From Sinotaia quadrata (lineage: Eukaryota > Mollusca > Gastropoda > Architaenioglossa > Viviparidae): a DNA stretch of 64,000 bases. The first letter of the stretch is position 1; every line of letters starts with the position of its first letter. The stretch spans positions 9,103,001 to 9,167,000 of the forward strand of contig CM054182.1 in NCBI GenBank assembly GCA_028829895.1, written 5' to 3'. Positions 50,416 through 62,033 of this stretch are shown here, in pieces. The notes beneath the pieces were generated by a model. That model worked only from the letters and a program-made list of their open reading frames with translations, did not search any database and had not been told where the DNA came from. The translations under genes and the position numbers were made by a program.

Positions 50416-51350
50416 TCTTTCTTTGTCTTTCTCTCTCTCTAAAGGTAATTCCTAGTCCAAGACATGTGTCCGTGAAGAGAGAAGTACACTCACCCAGAAC
50501 TCACCACTCTCGGGATCCACTTCTGACTGACACGGGTACACGCACAGCTATCGTGTAACCATCATAAGGTACAGAGTGCACTAGTCAATATGACGTAGGA
50601 AAAGAAAACATTACTGACGTTGACAACCGTGTATTTGTGTCTGGTGCTTAACAGTCTTCAAGAAATTTTCACATCTTTGACGTTAATGAATCAGCACTTG
50701 AGTTGTACTACTGTTGTTGCTATTGTTATTGTTGTAGGGGAAAGGTGTTTCGTGGTTTCCTTTTACCCCCTCTTTTCTACACAGTGTCTGCGAGTGAAAA
50801 AATTCCTTTACGCTCTGAAAATTCAGAATTCTTCGGAGACCGTTTTCTGCACTCACTAAAGCTGGCTCGGTGCCATGACGGGTATTATAAAGCGGTTGGA
50901 AGAAAAGTGGTCGGGTAAATGCAGAGCGCAAGTTAATCCCTTCGCCCCGAAATACTTGAGCGGCAACGCCACGGCAAAATTGAGAGTCCTGCCTGTTTGG
51001 AGTGTAGGGTAGGCACTCTGGAGGGTGGTGGTGGCAGGAGGGACAACCCCGGACTGCAGTGTGGCGATCAACAGAACGACCCAATGCCTAGCAATTCCAG
51101 TTTGCCTGTACTGCAGTGTCATGGCGTAGTGAAGGAACGCACAATCGGAACGCACGCCGCGGCTTGTGTGTTCTCCCCTATACCCCGTGCCCACCCCTTC
51201 AAACGAAGAGCAGAAGTCAACCCTACCCATTTGCCCGACTGGATCCGAGTTGAAATTATCGTCTTTGAGTTGATCATTAGGATAATTTATTTAGTTTTAG
51301 TTGTTTTCGTTTTCCTGTTGTGAACATCTTGTTACGTCCTTACTAAGGCT
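50416..51350. other. Unique region with a GC-rich island (about 50850-51250), gene status unknown
   Basis: The GC-rich part contains overlapping open frames on both strands: 133 and 124 codons on minus (50683-51084, 50856-51230) and 108 on plus (50997-51323). The plus frame ends in a hydrophobic stretch. Frames this long on both strands are expected in GC-rich DNA with few stop codons. I recognise no domain. A CpG-rich first exon or promoter, a pseudogene or a retroelement piece remain possible. Confidence 0.35.
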
Positions 51351-51354
51351 AGAG

Positions 51355-51865
51355 CTGTAGCTCCCTAGAGGCCCAATAAACACAAACATTAAGACATTAT
51401 AATAGGCAGACTCCCTAGAGGCCCAATAAACACAAACATTAAGACATAATAATAGGCAGACTCCCTAGAGGCCCACTAAACACAAACATTAAGACATTAT
51501 AATAGGCAGACTCCCTAGACGCCCAATAAACACAAACATTAAGACATTATAATAGGCAGACTCCCTAGAGGCCCAATAAACAAACATTAAGACATTATAA
51601 TAGGCAGACTCCCTAGACGCCTGGTAAACACAAACATAAAGATATTATAATAGGCAGACTTCCTAGAGGCCTGGTAAACACAAACATTAAGACACAATAG
51701 GCAGACTTCCTAGAGGCCTGGTAAACACAAACAATAAGATATTATAATAGACAGTCTTCCTAGAGGCCTGGCAAACACAAACATTAAGACATAATAGGCA
51801 GACTTCCTAGAGGCCTGGTAAACACAAACATTAAGACATTATAATAGGCAAACTTTCCCTAGAGT
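51355..51865. repeat. 50-bp minisatellite, about 10 copies, two sub-types
   Basis: CTCCCTAGAGGCCCAATAAA plus CACAAACATTAAGACATT and ATAATAGGCAGA form the unit. The left five units read GCCCAATAAA (one mutated to CCCACTAAA). The right five read GCCTGGTAAA or GCCTGGCAAA. The switch between sub-types is sharp, near 51610. Confidence 0.96.
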
Positions 51866-52494
51866 CGGATTAACTGAAATTCAATAGAGATATTGAGAGG
51901 AGACGCCAATGTGTCCTGACAATAAAAAGCCTAGGGTGTGTGCACAGAACCCTTACTGAGTTTCATAGTTCTTTGAAGGGGGGTGAGGAGGAGAGGGTTA
52001 GAGGAGGGGAGTAGAGGAGGAGGGGAATAGTCGGGTGTGTGTGAATCCATACAGATCAACCTTGTTTCATAGCCCTTGAAGCAATTAATATTAATATTAA
52101 AATGAATATTAAAACTCCATTCTTTTCAATCTCTTTCACTATCATACTGTTATTTGACATTATTCTACACATACCCTAAGTGAACAATCTTGAATTCAAA
52201 AGTGTGCTTCGCGTACACATGAATTTTTATTTAGTTAGTTTAAAAAGCAGTCGGTGAAAGCGAAGGTTTTATAGCTTTATGGTTCGATGGTCCCGCTGAT
52301 GACAGTAGAATGAAGTGGCCAAACAAATGAATGGTAATGAGAGTGAATTTGCTAGCACATATTTTTTTTGGCAAGAAAACAGTTTACGTTATTACGTCCT
52401 TAAGTCTGAGTGGCGGACAAACAATTTACTAAGGAAATCTTTCCTTTAGACAGGAACGCTTGTTTTAAAACATCATAATATTATCAAGCCTTAG
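51866..52494. other. Unique sequence with a purine-rich tract
   Basis: A GAGGAGGGG-type tract lies at about 51976-52032. No gene. Confidence 0.5.
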
Positions 52495-52715
52495 TGTCAT
52501 TCATCATCCACTGAAATTCTGACTGTCATTGATCAGCACTGAAAGTCTGACTGTCATTGATCAGTACTGAAATTCTGACTGTCATTGATCAGCACTTAAG
52601 TCTGACTGTCACTGATCAGCACTGAAAGTCTCTGTCATTGATCAGCACTGAAAGTCTGACTGTCATTGATCAGCACTGAAAGTCTGGCTGTCATTGATCA
52701 GCACTGTATGTTTAG
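52495..52715. repeat. 27-28-bp minisatellite, about 8 copies, with TGATCA in each unit
   Basis: TGACTGTCATTGATCAGCAC followed by TGAAAGTC recurs every 25-28 bp. Small deletions change unit length in two copies. Confidence 0.94.
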
Positions 52716-52984
52716 TCGATCACCTCCATATGCAGAATTTCTCTCATTCGTTATCCTATCACAACCTTGCTTTCATTGAAGAACATAGTGTGACTTCCAA
52801 TCATCTTCATATACAAAATTTCTCTCATTCATTGCCCTGTGAAAGCCTGGTTATCATCAATCAATACTGTATGACTGTCAATCACCGTCCCAAGCAGAAA
52901 GTTTCTCATTCATCACTGCAAACATTCATCGCTTCAAGCAGAGTATTATGCATCACATTCAAAAGATGATATATCAAAGTATGG
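52716..52984. repeat. Diverged repeat of about 80 bp, 3 copies
   Basis: ATATGCAGAATTTCTCTCAT, ATATACAAAATTTCTCTCAT and AAGCAGAAAGTTTCTCATTC occur near 52728, 52808 and 52891. The block directly follows the TGATCA array. Confidence 0.75.
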
Positions 52985-53240
52985 TGACTGTCATTCAACA
53001 CTTAAATATAATGTTACTCATTACTTAAATATAATGTTACTCATTACTTAAATATAATGTTACTCATTAGTTAAATATGTTACTCATTACTTAAATATGA
53101 GTCATGGTATATTCTTACTTATAGATAATGTTACTCATTACTTAAATATAATGTTTCTCATTATTTAAATATAATGAGTCATTATATAATGTTGCTTATA
53201 TATATAATGTTTCTCATTACTTAAATATAATGTTACTCAT
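52985..53240. repeat. 23-bp minisatellite, about 9 copies
   Basis: TTACTCATTACTTAAATATAATG recurs, tightly at first (about 53000-53090) and then with variants such as TTTCTCATTA and ATATATAATG. Confidence 0.92.
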
Positions 53241-53485
53241 TACTCACTTCATATCGAATATCATTCATCATATGACAAAGACTACGTATTTATCAAGTAT
53301 GTTGACTGTTATTCATTATATATATGACTCATTGCTCAATCCATATCTATCGAATATCTGTCATTTCATTAACCGCGTAAAATGTATTATTTTTCTACCC
53401 TACACAGAATGTTGGGGTTTGGCGCTGTTGTTGTTGGTTTGGGTTGAGTTTTCCTTTTTTTGTCTTTTGATCTTTGTGCTAACAA

Positions 53486-53602
<117 letters not shown>

Positions 53603-53899
53603 ACATGTTATTCAAGACATAACATTTTGTTTGAAAGAAAAGAAAGGTATTTTGTTGTAAAGTTAGATCATATATTAATCAACTAATGCAAGCAGCTCAC
53701 GACTCCCTCTGTGGAATTCAATATAATACATATAATAACATTTTATTTAACACGCCAAAAATTAGAATTAAATCCACAATTAGCACGTCATTTTGCACCT
53801 TCGTTAATTCAAAGTACATTTCTGGGGCCAGCTAGTGTAAATCGTCTTCTGCCATGTATCAATTAATCAAACATGGCAAGTTAGTCAATAAAAAAAAAA

Positions 53900-54405
53900 A
53901 GGGCAAACATGGCAAGTTAACACTGTATCATGAGATAATTTAACACTGCATCATGAGATAAGTTAACACTGCATCATGAGACAATTTAAATTAACACTAC
54001 ATCATGAGATAAGTTAACACTGCATCATGAGACAATTTAAGTTAACACTGTATCATGAGATAAGTTAACCCTGCATCATGAGACAATTTAAGTTAACACT
54101 ATATCATGAGATAAGTTAACACTGCATCATGAGATAAGTTAACCCTGCATCATGAGACAATTTAAATTAACACTGTATCATAAGTTAACACTGCATCATG
54201 AGACAATTTAAGTTAACACTGTATTATGAGATAAGTTAACACTGCATCATGAGACAATTTAACACAGCATCATGAGATACGTTAACACTGTATCATAAGA
54301 TAAGTTAACCCTGCATCATGAGACAATTTAAATTAACACTGCATCATGAGATAAGTTAACACTGTATCATGAGATAAGTTAACAATGCATCATGAGACAA
54401 TACTT
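53900..54405. repeat. 25-29-bp minisatellite, about 19 copies
   Basis: GTTAACACTGCATCATGAGA alternates with linkers TAA or CAATTTAA. Sub-types TGCATC and TGTATC are mixed. GTTAAC (a palindrome) occurs in most units. Confidence 0.95.
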
Positions 54406-54687
54406 ATTTTTCTTGAACGATATTGGTGGCGATGTGGTTTTAACGAGGCTTTGCACTTAGCGGGACGGCCTCGACATGAAGGATTCATATTTAGTTTTAA
54501 ATTTCTAAGTTCATTTTGTAAAGGTTTGTATTAATAAATCTGATTGCTTTGATTTTAATGTGCAGTAACCTATTCGCGCGCTGTTAAAAACAATTACTTT
54601 AAAATTTCATTTGCTTTTCTTGAGAATCTAACTACATATCCGTTAAGAGGTACTTCACTTTATAGTCAAATTGTAATTTCAAAACAC

Positions 54688-55160
54688 TTCCCCTATAAAT
54701 ACGCCATCATATTAATTGTATCACTCAATGGGAAACATCACCGCTTGATCCCCCTAAAAAAAAAAGCCCCCCTATAAATACGCCATCATATTAATTGTAT
54801 CACTCAATGGGAAACATCACCGTTTGATCCCCCTAAAAAAAAAAGTCCCCCTATAAATACGCCATCATATTAATTGTATCACTCAATGGGAAACATCACC
54901 GTTTGATCCCCCTAAAAAAAAAGTCCCCCTATAAATACGCCATCATATTAATTGTATCACTCAATGGGAAACATCACCGTTTGATCCCCCTAAAAAAAAA
55001 GTCCCCCTATAAATACGCCATCATATTAATTGTATCACTCAATGGGAAACATCACCGTTTGATCCCCCTTAAAAAAAAGTCCCCCTATAAATACGCCATC
55101 ATATTAATTGTATCACTCAATGGGAAACATCACCGTTTGATCCCCCTAAAAAAAAAAGTC
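54688..55160. repeat. 78-bp minisatellite, 6 copies, each with CTATAAATAC
   Basis: CCCCCTATAAATACGCCATC, TTGTATCACTCAATGGGAAA and CATCACCGTTTGATCCCCCT make up the unit. The T of TATAAATA lies at 54694, 54773, 54852, 54930, 55008 and 55086. Copies are nearly identical apart from the A-run length. A 105-codon frame (54903-55220) stays open because 78 is divisible by three. Confidence 0.97.
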
Positions 55161-55636
55161 GTGACTTTAGCCAATCACATACGAGAAAAAAATGATACGT
55201 GTCTATTACAACTAGTTTAGGATAGAGTGGGGAAGATTCGCGTACTGACCAAGTTTTCACATTGTATTCTACAAAGCACACAACCAAACAGATCAGTAAA
55301 AGATTTCCACATGAATGTAGCTGACAATCGTAACCACTGACACCCACCATCATTGATTCAATGCTGACACAAGTGACACAAGTGACAGCAACCATCAATT
55401 TACAACAAATTAACTCATTATTTTTAATAAGCTGAAATTCTGATACGTGTAATAAGCTATATATTTAACACTATACTGCATACATCTACTAACTATTCAC
55501 CACCAAAAATAATTTCGGATCAGTAATTCACGAATGTCTTGAAAATTGATGATTTTAAGTTAGAGATAAAAACAGAAGGGTATGTGTGCTTGTGTCTGTC
55601 TTTTGATTGTATTAATTCACACATAAACGCGCACAG

Positions 55637-55687
<51 letters not shown>

Positions 55688-56554
55688 AACACACAACGAC
55701 ACAAAATTTTGTGCATTACACAGTGTTTATGAATTTATGTTCTTCTTTTATCGGTACTACACTCAGATATTATCACTAGCAAAATCTAAATATCCGGAAG
55801 AAATCGGAAGGGGAGAATTAAACCAAACTAGTTAGGAAAGACGGTGGGTGGGTCTCCGGATTTGAAAGAAGCATATGCAGGGAGAAAATGTTCTGAAATC
55901 ACTTACAAGTCTGAAACGCTTGTAACATTTAAGCGACCACGACCAGAAAGGGACGGTTGTCTTTTGTCAGTGTTCGCACATACAAGGCCTAGCTCCCCAC
56001 CCCTTCACATGAAAAAAAAAAAAAAAGCAGTTAATTATGCCTAGCAACTAGCTTTCGAGTTTAAGCTTGGACCATTAAAGAAGAAATTGCTTGCACATAA
56101 GTAAAAATCAATGTGCCTCAAACTGGAGAAGAAAAAAGGGTGTGACAGTAAGAAGTGAAAATGAGGGTGGGGTCATCTACAACAAGAAAAAACAAATAAC
56201 AAACTAAAGTGCGACGAGTTCGCGAGACTCTGCACACTGATAACGGAAGACAAAAGAATGGAGTTGTCGTTCGCTTCTATCCGGCATAAATTGCAACCTT
56301 ACACTGTTTCTGTATCAATAAATCATCGACGGTGGCGAAGTTCCACAATCCAGGGTTGACTCTTGCTTTGAGTCAACACTTTTTTCTGGGACTGGGAAGT
56401 GAACACCCGTGCCTCAACCACCCTTATTTTGTCAGTGCAGTTTAAAGCCGAAACTTCAACCTGGTATTAAACACTCGCGGTCCTTTCTGATAATTTATCA
56501 TTTTCTTCATTTCACTTTTTCCTTTCTTCTTAAAAATTTTCTTTCAAAAATTCA
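55161..56554. other. Mostly unique sequence with a CA microsatellite
   Basis: A CA run lies at 55638-55684 and a short CACAAGTGA duplication near 55370. No supported gene. Confidence 0.55.
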
Positions 56555-56558
56555 AACA

Positions 56559-56634
<76 letters not shown>

Positions 56635-56644
56635 TACATACATA
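56555..56644. repeat. (CA)n + (CATA)n microsatellite
   Basis: A CA run of about 70 bases passes into CATA tetranucleotides. Confidence 0.98.
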
Positions 56645-56869
56645 AAATGCACAGACGTTGACAGCCAAACAAAAACTTTTGCGCAGTCAATCTTGTTCCA
56701 AACAGATAGTGTGATTTATTCAGTTGAAATAAATTGTTGTATCATAAATAGTAGTGTTTGCAAACACTGTTTAATTCATGTAATCAACAGTAGCGTTTAT
56801 GAGCACACCGAAATCACACGTATGTGGAGCAAGATTGTACGATTGCTACGCACAAAAATTATCTGCTTA

Positions 56870-57330
56870 CCTTATTTACAGTCCCTTTGTTTATGCCATT
56901 TATACTCCTTCTATTGAAACCTATTAAAAGTCCTGTTGACCCTATTAACAGTCCTTCTGTTTACCCTGTTTACAGTACTTCTGTTACCTATTAACAGTCC
57001 TTCTCCTATCTATTAACAGCCCTTCTGCTTACCCTATTTACAGTCCTTCTGCTACCTATTAACAGTCCTTCTGTTTACCCTATTTACAGTCCTTCAGTTT
57101 AACTTATTTTCAGTTCCTCTGTTTACCTTACTTAAAATTTTTCTGTTTACCCTATATACAGTCCCTCTGTTTACTTTATTTACAGACCTTCTGTTACCCT
57201 ATTTATAGTCCATCTGTTGCCCTATTTACAATTTACATTATTTACCGTCCTTCTGTTTTACACCATATACAGGCTTTCTGTTTACCTTATTTACACTCTA
57301 TTTCGTTTACCTTATTTACAGTCCTTCCAA
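56870..57330. repeat. 24-25-bp minisatellite, about 17 copies
   Basis: TTTACAGTCCTTCTGTTTAC followed by CCTA recurs throughout. Two sub-types (CTATTTACAG and CTATTAACAG) alternate between 56930 and 57080. Confidence 0.93.
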
Positions 57331-58105
57331 ACATGTCAAGGCTGTGCGAAATGTACTTGGCTAGAACTGTACACTGTATTGAGAGAACTGCGTGCCGTGC
57401 TTCTGTGTGCGTGTGTGTGCGAGAGAATGAGAGAGAGAGAGAAAAAAAAATCTCTCATTATAGTGCATTCAACTTGTTTGGTTGCTGTGATTTCCTCATT
57501 CCTGTAATAATTAAATGTGATGAGAGGGCCTAGTGCATTCTCACTTACGTAATTTAATCACGTGACAGGAAATTGTCTGCGGAACCCATTTTGTTGCTTC
57601 TCTGAATTTTGTAACTCTTTTTAGCTGAGCGGAAACAATGTATGCATTCTGGACGTTGTAATTATGATCAATATTACGTGAGAAAAATTAATTTGCGAGT
57701 GGAAACAAAAACTCGTGAGCAGCAGACCAAATTATTTGCCTATAAAGAGGGAAATTAATTAAAATTAAACTGTTCGACGATTTTCATTTTGTCACGTGAA
57801 GCTTAAAATGTGTTGCCTTTGGGCATGTAGTGAATGCGATGGTTTTGACAGAGCTCACTGAAGTAAGTGCAAACGATTTCATATAATGTTTAGTTACTAG
57901 AAATTCATTGCATTAGTGTTTAACATTGCTGTTTTAAGCACACAGTCACTCAAAGGGACCTTGTCTAAATCTGATTATCTTTAGGATAAACAGTGGAGCT
58001 ATATGTTTTAACTATTTTTTTTTTTTAATGGACACTGTTCTGGGAACAGCTTTATGACAAACTTGTTTGTAGCTCAAGTCAAGCGATGACAACTGCAGTG
58101 AATGT
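57331..58105. other. Unique sequence, possible conserved non-coding element
   Basis: No repeats from about 57540 to 57900. This part contains clustered factor-site-like words (TCACGTGA, TAATTATGATCAATATTACG, TTAATTAAAATTAA, ATGCATTCTGG) and no coding frame. Regulatory function is inference only. A GA tract lies near 57420-57445. Confidence 0.35.
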
Positions 58106-58150
58106 AGTGTGTGCGCGCGCGCGCGTGTGTGTGTGTGTGTGTGTGTGTGT
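58106..58150. repeat. (GC)n + (GT)n microsatellite
   Basis: GCGCGCGCGCGC passes into GT. Alternating purine-pyrimidine throughout. Confidence 0.96.
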
Positions 58151-59529
58151 AATTAATACTTTGTGAACACTGTTATGATGTTTGAATTAATATCTACTTG
58201 GGAGATGTATGCCCAGGTGAAAGGAAAAGCTATCCGACCACAAACTTTTTTTAGTGGTTATTTGTTTAAAAATCTAGATATTGAATCTCTTCAGTTAACG
58301 TCCACCTTCTTTCGACCTGGTAGAAGATATTACTTAGTTGTATAAGTTCACTGGAAGAAAGGGAAAGGTGGAACAATAGACATCCAAGATAAGTTAAACT
58401 GGAAAGCATTACACTTTATTTCCCGTTTGCCCTTTATTGGGACTGACAGATGAAGCCATTATTTTGAAACGTCTGCATAATGTTTGCATACACTTGTATA
58501 CTTCTGTATAGTTGTTGCATAACTTGTGCATAGCTGATACATAGCTGCATATTGCATAGCTGATGCATATGTGTAATCTGCAGTTGTGTATGTTACGTGT
58601 AAATGGTATTCTGGATAGCTTACATGAAAACAAGTTTATAGAAAGACAAAATTTGTAGAGACTAAAGATGTACAACTATTGTGACATTACTCATACTATT
58701 TTAATGTTGATGCATAAACACTGGGCTTATGCCTTAGGGTAGTTAGGATAAACTAGATTATAATAAAATATTATACATAGTATCGTGTGAATGATTACAG
58801 TATTACGCCTATTGAAAATATGTATATCAGACGTTACTACTGATTAGATAGTCACCTCTGATGACCCATCATTAGAATATTTATTGTTTATTGGTGCAAG
58901 AGTAGTACTATACTTTTGCCAAAGTTCCAGTTATTTATAGCTTTGAAAAGTATAGTATTAAAAGTCATAAGGCAGCTCAAAGAGATGTATTAGTCGAGGA
59001 TGTGGAGAGAGAGAAAAATAATTGCTTTCGGCCATGCCTTCAATGCTGCACGAGGCTGGATACCATGAAAAGTGGCTTGTGAACACAACACAACAGATTT
59101 TTTTTTTATTTTTGTAAACGGAGAACCAACTTCTAGACACAGCAGAGATTATTCACTGATAGTGTGTCCATGTTTCATGAGACACGATGACTGCTCAGGG
59201 AGGGAGAGAACGGGTGATTATGCATAGAGTGTTTGAGACCCATCGCCAGTTGCCGTGACTGACTTCAACTTCGCTTATATCAAAGGGAAAATGAAGCTGC
59301 TTGACTCTCAATTGCTGTATAGGACATCATCCTTGGATGCAAATGTGTACTGCCGCATTCGAACTCTGTGACTCAATGCCAGATAGGAAGACAAAATATG
59401 TGACAACAAGGTCAAGTTAGGAAGATAGTCGCCTCACTGGCCAGGCGATGGAGACAGTTTTCTCTTACAGACCACGCCACAATTTTTTTTTAAAAGTCTG
59501 TCTCACAGGCCAAGCCAAATTAGGTAGAT
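58151..59529. other. Unique sequence with a weak open frame and small repeats
   Basis: A 60-codon plus frame (58163-58345) has mixed, protein-like composition (ending FFRPGRRYYLVV) but no recognisable domain; a CCCAG acceptor-like site lies near 58214. Short CATAGCTG/GCATA words recur at about 58480-58575. Nothing else supported. Confidence 0.4.
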
Positions 59530-59770
59530 AGTTTTGTATCAAAGGTTACATCAGAAAGAAATGGTTTCTGTTGGTACTCAAAGCTACCAGACTACAACAA
59601 GAATGTCACCACAGGCACTAGTATTATCTAGTACTCAAAGCTACCAAAACAACAAGACTTTCACCACTGAGCAAAAGTATTATTTCATATTCAAAGCTAT
59701 CAGACTACAAGAAGAACTTCACCAACAGACAATGATATCGTTTCGTATTCAAAACTACAAGATTAAAACT
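59530..59770. repeat. Degenerate repeat of about 57 bp, 4 copies
   Basis: GTACTCAAAGCTACCA(G/A)A, ATTCAAAGCTATCAGACTAC and ATTCAAAACTACAAGA recur near 59572, 59631, 59688 and 59747. Confidence 0.82.
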
Positions 59771-62033
59771 TTAGAATTCCAACACAAAGCAAAGCATGTC
59801 TGCATTCAATGCATTGTATAAGAAACTATAAACAGAAAGAGTACATTACACCAAACAACATGTGCAAGAATAGAACAATATTAAATGGTGTGACAAAATT
59901 ATTCCTCTGCCATAATTTTTCTAATAGAATTATTAAGTTAACATTGTTAACACATTTACAATGATCAAGAGGAAATATCACAGCAGTGGAGAGTGAGAGT
60001 AGCAGTTGTGTGCTGTTTGTAACTGATTGGCAGGTCTGCAGAGAGTGAGAGTAGTTGGCTGTGGAGAGCTGAGAGTGGTCAGCAGCAGAGAGCTAAGAGT
60101 CACTAGTAGTGTTGTGCCCGTACCAGTAGCTTTGCAGTCTTAATACTTGCATATTCTGAGTCTGGAGTGCCAGTATAAAATTCCAATTTCTGTATTGGAA
60201 GTTTAGTTTGTGGAGAGCTGTGAGTGGTCAGATATGAAGAGCTTAGGGTCAGCAGTTGTGTGTTCTTATGTGTTTCATCCTAGGTCACTGCAGTCATCTG
60301 TGGCTCAAGTGTACTCATAATATCTACCTTTAGTTTAAATATTATTAATTAATAGAGGGGCTAGTTTACTACTAGTACTACAGATTTTTGCCTTGATGTA
60401 TCAATGAATGAAAGTTTGAAAGTATTTCATTTTTTTTATGTTTCTTTTTTAATCTTGATTTTGCTTAGAAATACTATTAAATTTACCTTTCACTCTGATG
60501 TTTACATCTTGTATTTTATTGTTTTCTCCATTTTTGAAAATTTTATTAAATTATTTTTCTTATTTTGAGGTTGTGTTCTGATTCAATGGTAGTGTGTTGT
60601 GACTATCTGTTTTATATGACTATATGATGTCAGGGTAGTGTGTCTTTGACTGTGTGTAATGTGATCTTCTCATGCCATTCCCTTTCAAGCATGATGAATG
60701 GCAGCCATTCCAAGAGTGGAGGTTTGAGCCAAGAAACAAAGTTGAGTAGGTGTTGTGTTGGGAAGATGGTTTCCCCTGGATTATGGTAAGAATGTACTAA
60801 GGGGTATGCTGGTTAGTAACTAGTATTTAGCAAACTTAACTTCACCATGAGTAGCATTTTTACAAATGTTGTATTATCATGGGCAATTAATGTTTACTGG
60901 CACATACATCTATTAAGATGTCATAGGGTATCTGCTGACAAAACATGATAAAGTAGTCTAAATAAACTAAAACATGACAGGTAATACTGCTATGAAGTTA
61001 GTGCTTGGAGTAAGGCAGATCTAATTTCTACAGACTGATTTTTTAATTACAAGCAGCTAATTATTTACTTTAAAAATTATGCTTGATTACCTTTTAACAC
61101 AACAGAGTTCCATAAATTATTCAGACGAATGTAGAAGTTTTGTGCAATATACTCTACAGAGGCTAAACATTTCCTTAATGTTGTTCATTTTCCAAGTCAT
61201 AGGCACAAAATCTTCTTAATCAAGTTCACAAGTCTACCCTCCATAAGTTCATGTATTTAATATTTACTAACCTGTTGCATGTTACATACATTAACCAATT
61301 TCAACCTGCGAGATCTTAACAGCTCAAGGCAAACACTCTTAAAGGCACTAATACTTATGACAATGGTTCAAGACAATTTTCTTAATGGAAAAAAGTATAA
61401 CTCTTATCTTCATATCAGTGAGTGCACCACAACTATTTCACTTGATATCACTGTGTAAATGGCTATTGAAAGTGTGTGCCAATAAATACGCATGATACCA
61501 AAAGTGAATAAAACAGAAGTGATACTGTGACAGTGTAAACTGTTTATACTGCCCAAGAGATGGCCCTGAACAGTACAAGACTGATTACATGAACAATTGT
61601 AAAATTATCAATTGATTTGAAGCATTATTAAGAATTGTTCTCAAACTGTTATGGCATTCTGTAAGATGTACACATCACCATTAATATTCTTGCATGCAGG
61701 AAAGTCAAAGCTTTTGCAGGACACAAAGTAGATGGAAATTGTGTAACAGTTTTCTAAATATTTATGAAATACAATTACAGAAGAAATATAAATTACTTAT
61801 TTGTACATTTACTGCTTATGTTTAAAAGGTATTCTTTGCAAATTTACTGTACTAATTAATACTGTTTATTAATATTTGAATTCAATTTTAATTTTAAATA
61901 TTTTTTCATGACAATAAGAAATCAAATAAAAATGGCAAAAAAGTATGCAGATAATTAGAAAAAAGCAAAACACATAAACACACACATATCTATATCTATC
62001 TCTCTATATGTATATATATATATACATACACAT
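59771..62033. other. AT-rich unique sequence, no gene seen
   Basis: Between about 59985 and 60250 GAGAGTGAGAGTAG, GTGGAGAGCTGAGAGTGGTC and GAGCTTAGGGTCAGCAG recur as a decayed repeat. TATATA/CTATAT tracts lie at 61985-62030, directly beside the dispersed element. No coding region recognised in 2.2 kb. Confidence 0.5.

Noticed and set aside
50683..51230. Overlapping minus-strand frames of 133 and 124 codons
   Set aside because: They overlap each other in different frames and lie in GC-rich DNA; no domain is seen. Kept only as an unexplained island.
54903..55220. 105-codon repetitive open frame
   Set aside because: It is a by-product of a 78-bp tandem unit; the composition reflects the A-run and TATA motif.
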